Assembly (NCBI GenBank): GCA_905250075.1
Contig: CAJNOP010000058.1
Coordinates: 713,257 to 777,256, forward strand
Length of the DNA: 64,000 nt
Direction of reading: 5' to 3'
Source of the DNA: Rotaria sp. Silwood1
Taxonomy: Eukaryota > Rotifera > Eurotatoria > Philodinida > Philodinidae
Shown: positions 1 to 12,385 of the stretch, one piece after another
Numbering within the stretch: position 1 is the stretch's first letter
Layout: each line of letters begins with the position of its first letter
Notes under the pieces: generated by a model
Database searches by the model: none
Told to the model about the DNA's origin: nothing
Seen by the model: only the letters and a program-made list of their open reading frames with translations
Program-made: the position numbers and the translations under genes

Positions 1-656
1 CACAACGTTCATCAAGTCCGAGTCAACAACAAAATCGAGAAAATCATCTATATCGACATAACAAACCATTAACACCTGATTGTTCTCCAATACCATTGAA
101 AACTTCAACTAATTCAACGAAAAATTCTCGACAAGAATTTCTTGCATTTACTCCGGAATCAGGTTTGAGAACAAAACAAAAAAGACTTGATTAGGATAAT
201 CAAAGAGATAACAGTTAAAATGAAAAGTTAATTTAGATCTCGTATGCAATGAATATCAATAGCATTCAATAAGTTTAAAAATCAAAATGCCAGAATCCTA
301 GTTTTTCAATCTCGAGAGTAATATGTTAATATAGTTATTCAACAGTATCTTTTGATAAGATAGTCGAAAAAAAAAACAAATATTTATCTAGATATTTAAA
401 CTTTATTATATTTAGAAGCTGTTGTAATGACTTCTGCATCTCGTCCAACACGTTATATATCACATCTTTCATCATCCGCTACAAATATGTCTATTGGTTC
501 ACCTTTTATACATCCACCTCAAATGCCTAGTACGAAAAATACTTAACTGTTTTATATAACAAAAACAAAAAAATTATAATAATTTAATTTCTAGGTGATT
601 ATGCTCGACAAGTACTTGATAATGCACTTGCTGATCTAATGGAATGTTCAATGTGA
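1..656 (+). CDS. 3' end of an unidentified Ser/Pro-rich protein gene (partial, three exons)
   Basis: Only the 3' end is present. Three exons join in phase: 1-162 (ending TCA G before a GTTTGAG donor), 416-529 (after a TTTAG acceptor) and 595-656 (after TTTCTAG), stopping at TGA 654-656. If intron 1 is not spliced, the frame instead ends at TAG 192-194, so two C-termini are possible. The visible tail is rich in Ser, Asn, Gln and Pro, with several Ser-Pro or Thr-Pro steps (LTPDCSPIP, FTPES) that could be proline-directed phosphorylation sites. It ends in a short amphipathic helix-like segment (DYARQVLDNALADLMECSM). I do not recognise a domain. Phase continuity over two introns is the main evidence that this is real coding sequence; the function is unknown. 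Confidence 0.5.
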
Positions 657-1667
657 ATTTATGTATTGTGTATATGTCTAGACTTGAATTAATCGAATTC
701 TAGTCATTTATTGTTTTTTGTTTTTCAATATGCCTTAGAAAATATACTTATAATTGTCCGATTTATTCGAATAGAATCATATAATATGAAAATTTTATCA
801 GAAAAAATTTCAAGATTATAAAAGATATTGAGATAATCAAATTTAAATATAGTGGTTTCGACAACATTGAATTTGATACTATATATAGAGCAAACGTACG
901 AAATCTAATCTATGTGCCATCAATATGTATTTGAGAAAAATTATTCAGCTATAGTAAAAGTTTTTCTTGTAGCAATACGAATATAAACTTTGTACATAAC
1001 TTCTTTGATTTATTTATTAACAAAAAATATCGAAACAACTTTTTTTTTTTTTATTGAACTATACTACGAATTATATTTTGAAATGAAAACTACTTCTATA
1101 AATTGATATTTTAGATGAATTTTTTTGTGAGGTCATTCTGTTAATCTGTGCGATTTATGTATGTATATGTTTCATTGAATGTAAATTAGAATCATCGATT
1201 TTAGGGCATTAGTAAAATACACTCTAAACAAATATATCAAAATGAAAAAAAAAATAGGTAACCCAAGTTGAGGAAACAATTTTTGATGCGTATTGTTGTC
1301 ACATTTTTGTAATCTTCAGAAAATATTTCTGATCAAATGCTTTATTAGATTTTTGTGTTAGACATTTCGTTCTTACTAAGAAAACACAAGATCGATGCAA
1401 AACGTTTGCTCGATCCGTTATATCAATTTCGTTGATTATTTGCTTTTACGAATATTGATTTATATTATTGAAATTTTTCTTTTATTTTGATTCTAAAAGA
1501 AAGATTTGCTTAATTAAAATCAATGTAAAATCTAAATTTATGTATCATCAAAAGAAAAAAAAAAACATGAAAACTAATGATGTTATGTTTAACAAAGAAG
1601 AAAAATTGATCGTTCATGAACATTTCTTTAATTAATGCAAGAATATAATCAATAGATAAGTTAGTTA
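657..1667. other. Intergenic AT-rich stretch, nothing recognised
   Basis: No credible coding region, RNA gene or repeat is seen. The stretch is AT-rich with several A or T homopolymers. It lies between the convergent 3' ends of the upstream plus-strand gene and the minus-strand SPRY gene, so it probably contains both 3' UTRs. Confidence 0.5.
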
Positions 1668-2684
1668 TTAATCAGATGAACAAAAACAATGTACATGTCG
1701 ATTTGAAGAATTTGTTCCATGTGCTATTGTACCCCAATCGACTAATTTAAGTAAACATTGACCTGGTTTACCTATTTCAATTAATAATTTCCATGGAGGT
1801 GTACATTCATATCCATTAGTAATTAATTTTATTGAATTTAATTTACTCATTGATGGATATTCAAGAAATATTTCACGTGCACTACAATTTATTATAAATA
1901 CAATTTCATCACCATCAAATATATTGAGTGTAGATACATATGGTTCTTTTCGACCAGCAATAACACGACGATCAATATTCCACCAACCATAAATTGATGA
2001 AATAGGATGAAAATTTTTTTTAAATTCTTGATAATCTTTATTACTAATTATTCCAAAAAATAATTCATTAGTAGATTGTTGAATACGAAAACGAAAATAA
2101 TGTGTACCAGTAGAATATGTATTTCGACTTAGAATAGTTGCAGGATGATTAGTACTAATAAGATGTTGAATATTATAAAAATTAGGATGACCACGAATTT
2201 TTTCAAAATTAAATTCTTGATAATTAAAATTAATTCGTTGAAATGTTTCTATAGGAAAATTTCGTTTAACTTTAATTAAATCAATAACTTTATCATGTGA
2301 AAATTCAATTGTTGAAGATATTTTTCCTAATTGTTTACGAATTTCAGATAAATTTGCCAACCAATTATCAATATTAGTTTCAGTAAAATTATTTTTTTCC
2401 TTTAATGTTTCTTGTAATTCTTCTGTAACTGTATTATGTAATGCACGTTGTAATCGATCATTAGTATTCTTAAGTAATTGTTGAAGATCATGACGAGCTG
2501 TTTTAGCTGTTTTTTTAATTTTTTTTATAGCATCTTTTTCCCATTTATTAATGGAATCAACAAGTGATACATATTGTCGATTATCATCTGTATTAAGATC
2601 TTGTTGAAGACGTTCATGTTCACGAATAACATTATCTAGTTCATCGTTCAATTTACGTTTATGTTCGACATCCCAAGAACTCAT
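1668..2684 (-). CDS. Coiled-coil plus SPRY/B30.2-like protein (TRIM-like without RING)
   Basis: Single-exon gene, 338 aa, ATG at 2684-2682. Residues about 1-145 are highly charged and heptad-like (KRKLNDELDNVIREHERLQQ and LQETLKEKNNFTETNIDNW), as in the coiled coil of TRIM proteins. Residues about 165-325 resemble a SPRY/B30.2 fold: a strand ending HYFRFRIQ, then LFFGIISNKDY, a W-rich segment (GWWNID), GDEIVFIINC and a final PWKLLIEIG. No RING or B-box is visible, so E3 ligase activity is not supported; a protein-binding role is more likely. RING-less TRIM-like proteins of this layout are, to my knowledge, numerous in bdelloid rotifers. The family assignment is by eye; the coding call itself is strong. 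Confidence 0.8.
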   Translation of the reverse strand: MSSWDVEHKRKLNDELDNVIREHERLQQDLNTDDNRQYVSLVDSINKWEKDAIKKIKKTAKTARHDLQQLLKNTNDRLQRALHNTVTEELQETLKEKNNFTETNIDNWLANLSEIRKQLGKISSTIEFSHDKVIDLIKVKRNFPIETFQRINFNYQEFNFEKIRGHPNFYNIQHLISTNHPATILSRNTYSTGTHYFRFRIQQSTNELFFGIISNKDYQEFKKNFHPISSIYGWWNIDRRVIAGRKEPYVSTLNIFDGDEIVFIINCSAREIFLEYPSMSKLNSIKLITNGYECTPPWKLLIEIGKPGQCLLKLVDWGTIAHGTNSSNRHVHCFCSSD

Positions 2685-5600
2685 TTTTACTTTTGGATGA
2701 TGTGGTTAGAATCTATGCGCTTTTTTTTCTTTTCCTACAAGTAAAAAGGCTTCTTTCACATGTCGTAGTGTAAAGGTAGTATGAGAGCATCTGTGTTTTT
2801 CTTTTTTTTTTCTTCCAATAAAGTGTCGAGAAAAATCAGTAACAATAGTAAGTATTATGATGACCTTGAATTTTCTTTTACTACTATCTTAGAACATTGT
2901 AACATGTTTATTTTCTCTTGAAAGTATTCTCTCTTAATTGTAAAGTGTCATTAAAAAAAAAATCTCATCAAGTTGTCCTTGCAACTATTTTTTAATTGAA
3001 ATGTAAATATAAGTCTAATCAAATGAATAGAATGTACTTGATTATATAATTATATTTACATATTCTATCTAGAAACCTTATTATAACTAATCAGTCGAGA
3101 CAAATATCTTGCTAAATTTCAAATCTAAAATTTAGATATATAAAATGGATTTCATATCAGTACAAAACGATTTATTAAATATTTCTTTTTTAATAAATTA
3201 CAAAAAAAATTGTTTAGCACAAAATTTTGACATTGTGAAGGGGAACCATATAAAACATCAACGACGAAAGCATATATATATATATAGACATATCTTATTT
3301 GCACTTAATCGTTCTGTGACGCGTTAACAAGGAAATAATTCTATACAAAAAAATTCTTGATGCACTACCATATGGCTGTCATGAACAGCCTATGGTAAAA
3401 TTTTCAACTCTACATCATGATTTTTTCTGGAGGTATTATTCAACAAACAAAGATAAAAAATAACTCAGTTGATAAGTCAAAGTTTTCTTGAAAAACTCTC
3501 AATAAATAGCTCTCTTATTATAAAATGACTCAGTACACATGGCTTTTTCTGAGGGTAAGATGCCTTATATTGTATTAATGCCCGTAATGATGAATGAATT
3601 CTCAATACACAATCGATGTGAAGAGCTTTACTTAGAATAAAATATTCTGATCTATATAATTCATCCGATGATTTAATTCAGCCTCATACTTTACGAATTA
3701 GTTAATTTTCGTTAAAAACGAACTTTAGCCACATATGATTGGTTCCATGTATAACATTTTAATTATCATCAATTAGTTTTTTACTCAATCGATTAGTTAT
3801 CGTCTCGGTTGGTAAACAACTCAAGGTTTGAGTATGAGTGTTTGACATGATCAATCGTCGATCGTCCACATATGGAGAGAGTTCAAGCTTAAAAGTGAAG
3901 TAAGTTGAGCCTACTATTTAAGAAAGAACGATCCACACTATTTGAAATGGAAGCATTTCTATATCTGAGCAACATTGAGTGCGCTGGACACGCGAAATCT
4001 TTTTTTGGTGTAAGTAACTCGAAAATCTGCATACAAGATGGCAGTGGAATATATCGTTCAACAAGAATGAGTCAGTAGATAAAAAATGCTCCAACTAGTT
4101 ATTAATTGATCGGATACGAAGTACTCTTTGAACATACGAGCTTCGTACAAATATTAGATATCTACGAACCAATATAATGTCTTCAAAAATTGTCTTTATT
4201 TAATGAGAGAATTCGCTTATAGTGTATTTTGTTTCTTATGTTACAGCGTCTCCAGATAGAATTCAAAAAGCTCCATTAAAGCACATTCATTCTAATCGTA
4301 GTTTGATTTAATATTTGCAGTAATTTTCAAGAGATATTTCATCACGAAATTTCATTAGTGTGGGAATTTTGCGGTACGAGCAGATCATTAAATGTTTTGC
4401 ACTGTTTTTGTTCATCAATATGCACATATCAGGTGACATTTGGAACAAGCATCGAATTTTAAACAAACTAGAATATTTAATGAATCACATCTGCAACGTT
4501 TATTTTTCTCAAAAACTACTCGAGTTGAGAATGTTTTTTTTATTGAATACAAGCAAAAGATGCACCATCTAGTCCAAAATTTGGTGCTGATAATGAATAT
4601 TTAGCCGCTTTTAACGGTTTTGTTTGTATCTCAATTCAAACTGTAATTTTCGAAAAAAGGATGAAATTTCGCAATGAACACTATGTTCTATTTGTTCTTC
4701 GATACAGTGATACTTTTGAATCAATAATCTAATATTCTGACAACTTGTTGAAACCTGAAAAATAATAACACAGAAGGTTTATTTATATGTCGTTTCGTTC
4801 TGTAATAAAATGCTAAACATGCAGCACCGCTCAAAAAAATTCCGTAACAATCGCTTTTTCTAAATAGCTTAGTTCTAGGTAAACAAAAATCAATAAAATT
4901 TTTACCAATAGTAGATTTGAATAGTCTCGATCTATAATAGAAGTTTCAAAGGACTTGCTTTTGCTATTGAAGGAAAATAGACATTACAGTATGAAAAGAT
5001 GAGTGTAGGTGTGGGCGTGAGAGTTTGCATGTGCGTCTGGGTGTGCAAGCCTTCGCTTCGTTCACATTCACACCCATCCACCTTTTTCATTCATATTGAT
5101 TATGCGAATGAATTTATCAGAGTAATATAATTATGGTAGCAATATAGTCAAAACAGGAATGAAACCTGTAAAACATTGATTATGTGTAAAAGACAAGTGT
5201 CAGTAGTGTAGTTAAGAGGGTCAGAAAGTCTCAAAAATGGTCTTGAATATTGAACTATTCATTTTGGGTGGCTGCAATCCGAGTATCTCAGTCAAAAATT
5301 AAAATACAGTACTAATGAGTAATAATAATGAGAATATCTTTGAGCCAGGTAAGCTGGAACTCATGCAACAATAGACAAACATTAATAGATTCGTTATCAT
5401 TTCTAGAGCGTACTTTCAGTTGACCAAACTTCATCTTCGAATAATCGAAATTCCATACGACCGATGCGAATAATATCGTTCAAATGAAAAGCAAACTTGC
5501 ATTTAGTTTATAGCTTTCTACACTACCAATAATAGAAACTCCCGGTTTTATGTCATTTATTAAATCAGTAGACACACCTTCATGAAAGTGAAAACTCGGA

Positions 5601-5776
5601 TGATTCTTGATGAGTCATAAAGATTTATTATTACAAAAGTTTATCATTAAAGTTTGATTTTATATGAAATGAAACGAGGATTTTTATGGATAGAAACATA
5701 CATTGGAAAGAAGTTTTTCTTTTTCGATCACCTCTTATTGTGGAAAAAAATATGTTGTTTATGCTTTTTTTTGCAA
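2685..5776. other. Intergenic stretch with a small hairpin and a GT-rich patch
   Basis: No supported gene; the short open frames at 3145-3327 and 4360-4572 have no recognisable composition or homology. Two small structures are visible. About 3364-3396 can fold into a hairpin with near-complementary arms (ACCATATGGCTGT and ACAGCCTATGGT). About 5003-5045 is a G/T-rich patch containing GTGTAGGTGTGGGCGTG, followed by its C/A-rich complement-like segment near 5062-5085. Confidence 0.4.
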
Positions 5777-8700
5777 TCAATTAAGAAAATAAAAAACACA
5801 TAACAAGAAAATTAAGTTGCAAAAAGCATATTGTGATATGAATAGAAATGAAGCGCTAGAAGACTGTTGAACTGATGTGTCTATAGTACCCAAGATCATA
5901 GTACCGCCATTTTGACCGATAAATTTTAATCCACTAACATACAAATGATCGACAATCGATATTCTGACAGTTTCAAACATCACAGGTAAAAATCCAATTG
6001 TTTCTGGTGGAAAATCCATAGCATTGCAGCGAGCAAATTGTATATTGTACCGACTCTTCAAAGATACGGTTTTACTAGGAACAAATCCTGCTTGAGTTTG
6101 TAGTTGAATGTCAATATTCATTACTCTAGGTTCTGCGCATGTCAATGGGTGAGTTGATGTGAACCAGCAAGAACTTCTTCTAGCCAATTGAATATCAATT
6201 GTTGTGCCTTTTCCTACTTCTACCTTGTTGAATAAAACAATTACTTCCGATTTGGAATTATTTTCGAAGTCAATATGAACTGCATTTTCAATTAGCTCCA
6301 AACAACCCAACGATAAATTACCCTTCTTTGGTGGATTAGAGGCAAAATGTGGAGGTGGAACTGAAGAATTATTGTAAGCAGTAACAAAGGAAGTAAATAT
6401 GGATTGTGCATACTGTTTCAATGGCATAATTTGTGCACCAGTAGTACTACTAATATTCCCACTTCCATTGAAGAGTCGAATTGATTGAGTATTGTCGAAA
6501 AATTGACGACCAATGTCAGTAAGATTAGCAGGAAGTCTATATTGAATAGATTGTCTTAACAAAACTATTTCTCAAAAAATATTTAGAAAGATCTCATTGA
6601 CCTAATAGATAAAACCTCATAAACAGAACTCAGTGGTTTCTGGATCTGTAGTTTTTTTTCTGGAATGCTATGCTGTAATAACAGATATTCTCCATATATA
6701 CAGAGACATGTCACGTCTCAGATTTCTGAAGAAGACAGAAACAATGGGATCCAGCTATACAATATAGATCTAGTTTTTGGCACAGCCTGTAGGTTAAAAT
6801 AATTGAGAGAGATATATTACTCACGGAATAGATGGTTCGAGATATTTTGCAAGAGCTGGATCAGCATTAGCACCGACATAGGCACGAAAAAATGTCGATA
6901 ATGAAAAGATAGCTGTTCTACGTTGTGATTCCGATCCATTAGTTTTTAACAGAGTAAAATCAAGAGATGTGTTTGCAAACTCTGGATATAGATCGCTAAC
7001 TTTGAACGTTGTGGCATTCACGTCCCATAATGGATCCTGGTCGCCAAGACACATCGGTATTCCGACTTGCCATTCAGTATTAAAATATTCATGATTAGCA
7101 CCTATTATGATCTCAGTTAGAATTATTGTTTTTTAAGTATAGAATCACATTTATACTGACCGTAAATATGTAAAACATGATTGGGACGTTTTGCATTATA
7201 TAATTGATGATAGGCCAAATAAATATGAACTAGAACATGCAAGATTCATGAGTGGATATCAGGCATTTTAATATAACCTTGTGTAGGATCACGGAATGAG
7301 GCTTCAAATCTTTTCATAAAAATAAAACATCAATTTGTTGTACAACCTCTATTCTTTTGTACTTTTGAAGATACACATTTTTGTAGCCTAAGTCTAACTT
7401 TCGTTTCTACTCAATTATTGATTTCATTGTCAATCGAATATACCTGTAAGATGTCTGCATCGTTTGAAAGTACTAAATCCAACATAGCACTATTTACCGT
7501 ATTTTTTTCATCTTAGATGTATCAGTCTCGCGGATTTAGCTGAAATAGGTGATAGAGAACTAAAGAGAAATGTAAAGTTAGCACAGAACTCTTATACTTT
7601 GTTTGAACATCGTAATTTCTATAAGTTACTATGTGAATAATCCGAGAAGTCCTATTATAATATACACACATTCGCTGTGGGATCTTCTCTAATTAATATA
7701 ACAGGTATTGCCACATTAAGTGAACGTTTGACTTTAGCATCTTTCTTTAGGAAGTTCTTCAAGGTTTTATAGTGCCCAATCAGTTATATTTCATTTATAT
7801 GGTTGTTTACTGACGATCAAACCTTTTGGATGTACTAAAATATTGCATTGAAAAGTGGACGCATGAGTATAGATGTGGAGCTTTTACATGTATATGTTGG
7901 TAGGTGTATGTAAAGAGAGGACACACACTCATCTATATTTTAGCTTGAGAAAACTAGAGACTAACTTACTGTAATCAATTTCATCATCTTCGCATCCTGA
8001 TACAATCATTCCCCATGGAATATTCTTCACATCAAGTTTAGTTCCATTCTGACCATAAAACATGGGGGCAATTTCCATAATTGCTCTAATCATCACACCC
8101 GGTAGTCGTTCACGCCATTTCGGAGCATCGCTAGGTCCTTTATTTTCCATTAACATATTATAAGCGTTGCGAACTCCTTCACCACCACGTGAATGTCCCA
8201 TCATTCCAACTTGAGAAAAATCAAACTTGCCTGATAGATCGACACCACTCAACACTTGTTTCGAAATTTCAGCACTTGCATTGAGTTCCATCATTTTTTG
8301 CAGGGTCCGAAGAACAATGCGTCCTCGAACAAAATTTAACGTGTCATCACCAGGAATACCCCATTTGTTGTTTATTAAAATCATATCAATCGAAATCACA
8401 ATATAACCATACGACGCAAAATATTGACCAAGATAGGCAAATCCAAGATGACTAGGAACTGTAGATAAATTATTTGAACAATGACCCCAACTATCAGTTG
8501 CTCCTAGATCAAGAGAAGGATAACCAGGTGGTACAGGCAAGCGACAATCTGCATGTTTTCCAGGAACAAAAACCAGAATTGGAAATGAACCTTGTATGTC
8601 GTTAGTTGTTGTATTCGGAAAATATATTTGTCCTCGAATTTGTGTTGTCAGATTGTTAGAAGATGGTGTGAGCTCTGTATCATTAACAATTGGATACTCA

Positions 8701-8892
8701 TAAGAAGCTTCAGCAATAGGAAAAGGACCATTCTCAAAAATTTTATCAATATCTATACGCGTTTCTTGTTGCTCCTATATCGAGAACTAGTACGACACGT
8801 TTTTGATGATATCAAAATCTTACCTTAATAGTAAATCCTAAAGCACTGCCAAACAGTATTATTGACAATATAACAAGACAAGGAAAATCCAT
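5777..8892 (-). CDS. Secreted alpha/beta hydrolase (esterase/lipase-like), probably GPI-anchored
   Basis: Five exons were read: 8892-8824 (signal peptide, hydrophobic VILSIILFGSALGF), 8774-7970, 7229-7161, 7101-6825 and a terminal exon from about 6570 to 5777. The first three junctions keep phase. Exon 2 carries the nucleophile elbow GHSRGGEG and, near its end, GCEDDE, a plausible acid residue. Exons 3-4 join to give GANHEYFNTEW, a plausible catalytic His. The family is PAF-acetylhydrolase/PHB-depolymerase-like serine esterases. The last exon encodes a beta-rich region and ends in a hydrophobic tail (CNLIFLLCVFYFLN), suggesting GPI attachment, so the enzyme should act at the cell surface. The exon 4-5 junction is not in phase with the acceptors I can see, so either a small exon in 6571-6824 is missing from the model or there is a frameshift. 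Substrate unknown; product about 670 aa. Confidence 0.75.
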
Positions 8893-11800
8893 TACTATTA
8901 TTCTCATCTAGAATTAATCAAAATGAGAAATTGGTACTCATACTTGAAGCATAGAAAAGAATTCAATTATATAAATAGATATTCAAAACAAGGGAAGACA
9001 TGAATCTGTTTTCTGTCATCCTATCAAAATAATTCAATCTGATTTGCATTTTAGTTCGATTTAAAAAAAATGACTTGAAATATGCATGCTGAATATCAAG
9101 AAGAATTTTATGTATGACATAAAAATATGAAATTGATAAAGAAAAGTTTACTTGTAGGTCGAACATGATTCAATATCAAGATTAAATATAATTCAGGATT
9201 TCTTACTTGTGACTGAATACAGATAGGTTTTGAGTTTCTTAGTCAGGCAAATAAGATACGGTTATCATGACTTTATCCTTTGCAATAACAAAAACAGAAT
9301 ATACAAAAAAAAAACAAGGTTGAGTTATATCAAATTACATGAATTCTATAGAGTTCATGGTAAGGCGATGCATAAACTCGCTAGGAATGCTGGTGTGACA
9401 ACCTTGAATAATGATGGATGTCAGACAGAAAGAACAGGCATAAACTTACTCATATCACGTCATTTTCATCTTTCTGTTGTCTTTAATCAGATCATACAAT
9501 CGAATGAAACGAAAAAATGACAGATGCTAGAGAATAATCGAACGTAAACGACATCTTCGAGCTTCACAAACGAAAGAACAATTATTAGCTATGTATTCTG
9601 TAGTATAATGTTTCAGATATCTGAAATGATACGATTAGAATATGAAGATGACTCTCGGTTACTTTTCCGTATCTATTTGGTGAAGACCGACAACAAACAC
9701 CACGAACTTTCTGCTTATTTTTTTTTTTTTTTTTTTGATAAGAATAAAACACGTTGTTTTCACTTTATGAGCCAACCATAGTAGGCAAATAATATTTGTG
9801 TATCACAAATATTTTCTCTTGACTCTTTTCTTCTGCAAACAGTCGATATAACTGCATCGAGCAAGCGCTTGAGTAACTACTTTCTACTGCGCAGAAAAGA
9901 TTCAACCAGTAAATAAAGAACGATGCGCTACGTTGACTATTTAGAAGAGTTTTTTCAACCGTCGCAAACAGTACAGCATCAATACACAGATGAAAGTTAA
10001 TCCGAATCATCATATTTTGATAACCATACCATACCATATTTGTCTATTTAAAAAAAAACAATGTTTTAGCACATTGCTGTGTACGAGTACTAAACAATAC
10101 TGCAAGAGCCTAGGCAGAAACATCTTACTCATACTTTGATGATGTGACTTTCTTTTTCTAACATATAGATGAGTTTCATTCGCCTTTAGTTATAAGTATT
10201 AGACGTCGAAATGAAATGTAATGATCGATTAATGATAAATCTACAAGAATGTGCGCAAATATAAAACCAAAAATCTTTTTTTTTTCGAGTCTTGTTTGAG
10301 TCTACGACATATTCTCTTTTACGATGAGGACAGACGTAAAGACGTAAATCGTAATATGTGCATTTTATTCCAGTATTTTCGCATCGCTTTGCGATTGATT
10401 CTTTTGAATCATGTAAAGGGCAAACATATCCACGAGATTACAATCGTGTTTATCTAAGATAATATCGAGAACTAATATCAAAACACGATTAGCAACCAAT
10501 CATCACATTACTAATCGTCGTGATGGGATTTCATAATGAGAGACAAAAGACTTTATAAGCATTCTTATAATAGAATTGCTTGGGTGTGGGTGTGAAAGTT
10601 AACACGGTTTTTTTAAAAAGTTGATAGTGGAGAAAAACGACAAAAATCTTTTTGAATTTTGTGAATAAATTTAGGTAAATGAAAATAGTTAGTATTTTGA
10701 TTCTATTGACCTGTTTGGTAGAATAAACAGCTCCGAACAAAATACGAAAATCACAATCATTTTCATTGACCAAACGTTTGTAGACAAGATACAATTTTGA
10801 ATTAAAGAATATTTTTGAAAGTTTCTTTATAGAATAAATCAGTCGAATGTATAACTTATTAAAACTTTTAACCAAACCCGTAACGATCAACTCTAGTTAC
10901 AACTTTTGGCTATAGCTATAATCTCAATTTAATTGATTATTCTGATTAAATTTGATTACATTCTATTAAAACTTGATGAAAAACATTGATCATAATTTTT
11001 AATCAATTATAATCGAAATCAATCATAAGAATCTATGAAATTTTGATTTTTCCAGTTACTTATGATCATAGTTATTTTCAAATCTATTTAAATCTGATTA
11101 TAAGTTTAATTCTCTTTTACATCTGTTGAGACGAACTATAACTAGTAGTCATGCTCATGCTTTGAAGAAGTCATGTTCACACGAAGTGTCAACTAGCCAC
11201 TTGTCCACTTTACCCTTCTGAATAATGTACGAAGCATTTCTCTTTACTTTTAACTTGTAAGAAAACAATAGTAATATCCTCTCTTTCGTTTTTCCTCTCA
11301 CGTTTGTCCATGTGATAACGAGTAAGAACGAGAACAGCAGTAACAGTCCATATGTTGACAAAACTAGTGATGAGCATCCAAGAATTAAGTGAGAGTAACA
11401 TGTTATAGTTGTTTTAGGCTTGAATAAAGCATAGGCGATTATACTAATAGAGAGCATTATCTAAATTTCTTCACAACATATATTAAACATGATTACCGTG
11501 CATAATACAGTAGTTTCAGTTTTTAAATACTATTCTCAGCTGCTTACATTTTAAAGATTGTGATTGATCATACAGCGAAAAATATATTGTGTTATACGTA
11601 CAGTCGCGCTCACCATATAACTATGAGACAACGTATAACTTGTAGAAGCATGCATGAAAAAACTCAAAGAATAATCTAACTGTAAATAATAACTATTTGA
11701 AATAAAGAACTATGAAATAAATATACTTCTATTTATTCTATCAAGCGTGTCAATTAAATCAAAACAATTATTATTTCCATTTAATTAAATCTACTCAAAC

Positions 11801-12385
11801 ATTCCAAAAGTTAATAGAGTGTAAACGGTTGATTGTTATAGCTTAACCAATTTTAATTCTTACACTTAATTAAGTACAAGTACAAAGTACAATTTTTAAG
11901 TAGAAAATATTTGTATTTGTATTTAATATATTTGTACTAGTCTAATTACTGCTAAAAGTGCCTCTAGTTGCTGATTTATTTTTATACAAAACGACCTGAG
12001 TTTTATCGGCGTCAGAAATTCAGTTTTTCCTTGTACATAATCATTGATGCGCGATCAATCTTTCTCATATCAATATCGGCTTCGCACATTTCTGCATCAA
12101 CTATCACCTCTCGTACGAGTAGCGAACAGATAGATGTTAAAAGATTTTACTACTGTAAATAGACTAATTTGCAAGAATTTTATAACAAATGATAATTTTA
12201 TTCACGATTGTTATTATTATTATTATCGAGATATAACAACTTGTGAGACGTATCTATTGTGAATCGTGAAAGTTAAACAACCGAAATAATAAGATTGAAA
12301 TAATATTTGTATTGTTGTCGATAAGATAGGCAATCAAATGTATTTAAATGCGTCATGCGGTTTTATGCAAGAGATTTGTGGAGAT
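8893..12385. other. Intergenic AT-rich stretch, no supported gene
   Basis: Several 60-120-codon open frames exist on both strands but none shows domain-like composition or splice-supported extension. The stretch contains a long T run (about 9717-9735), a telomere-like TGGGTGTGGGTGTG at 10581-10594, and a low-complexity segment at about 10915-11110 dominated by interleaved AATCAATT/GATTATAA-type words. It may hold the promoter of the hydrolase gene at its left edge. Confidence 0.4.

Noticed and set aside
3364..3396. Hairpin resembling a bacterial terminator
   Set aside because: Eukaryotic context, no following T run of the usual kind and no gene ending there; reported only as a hairpin.
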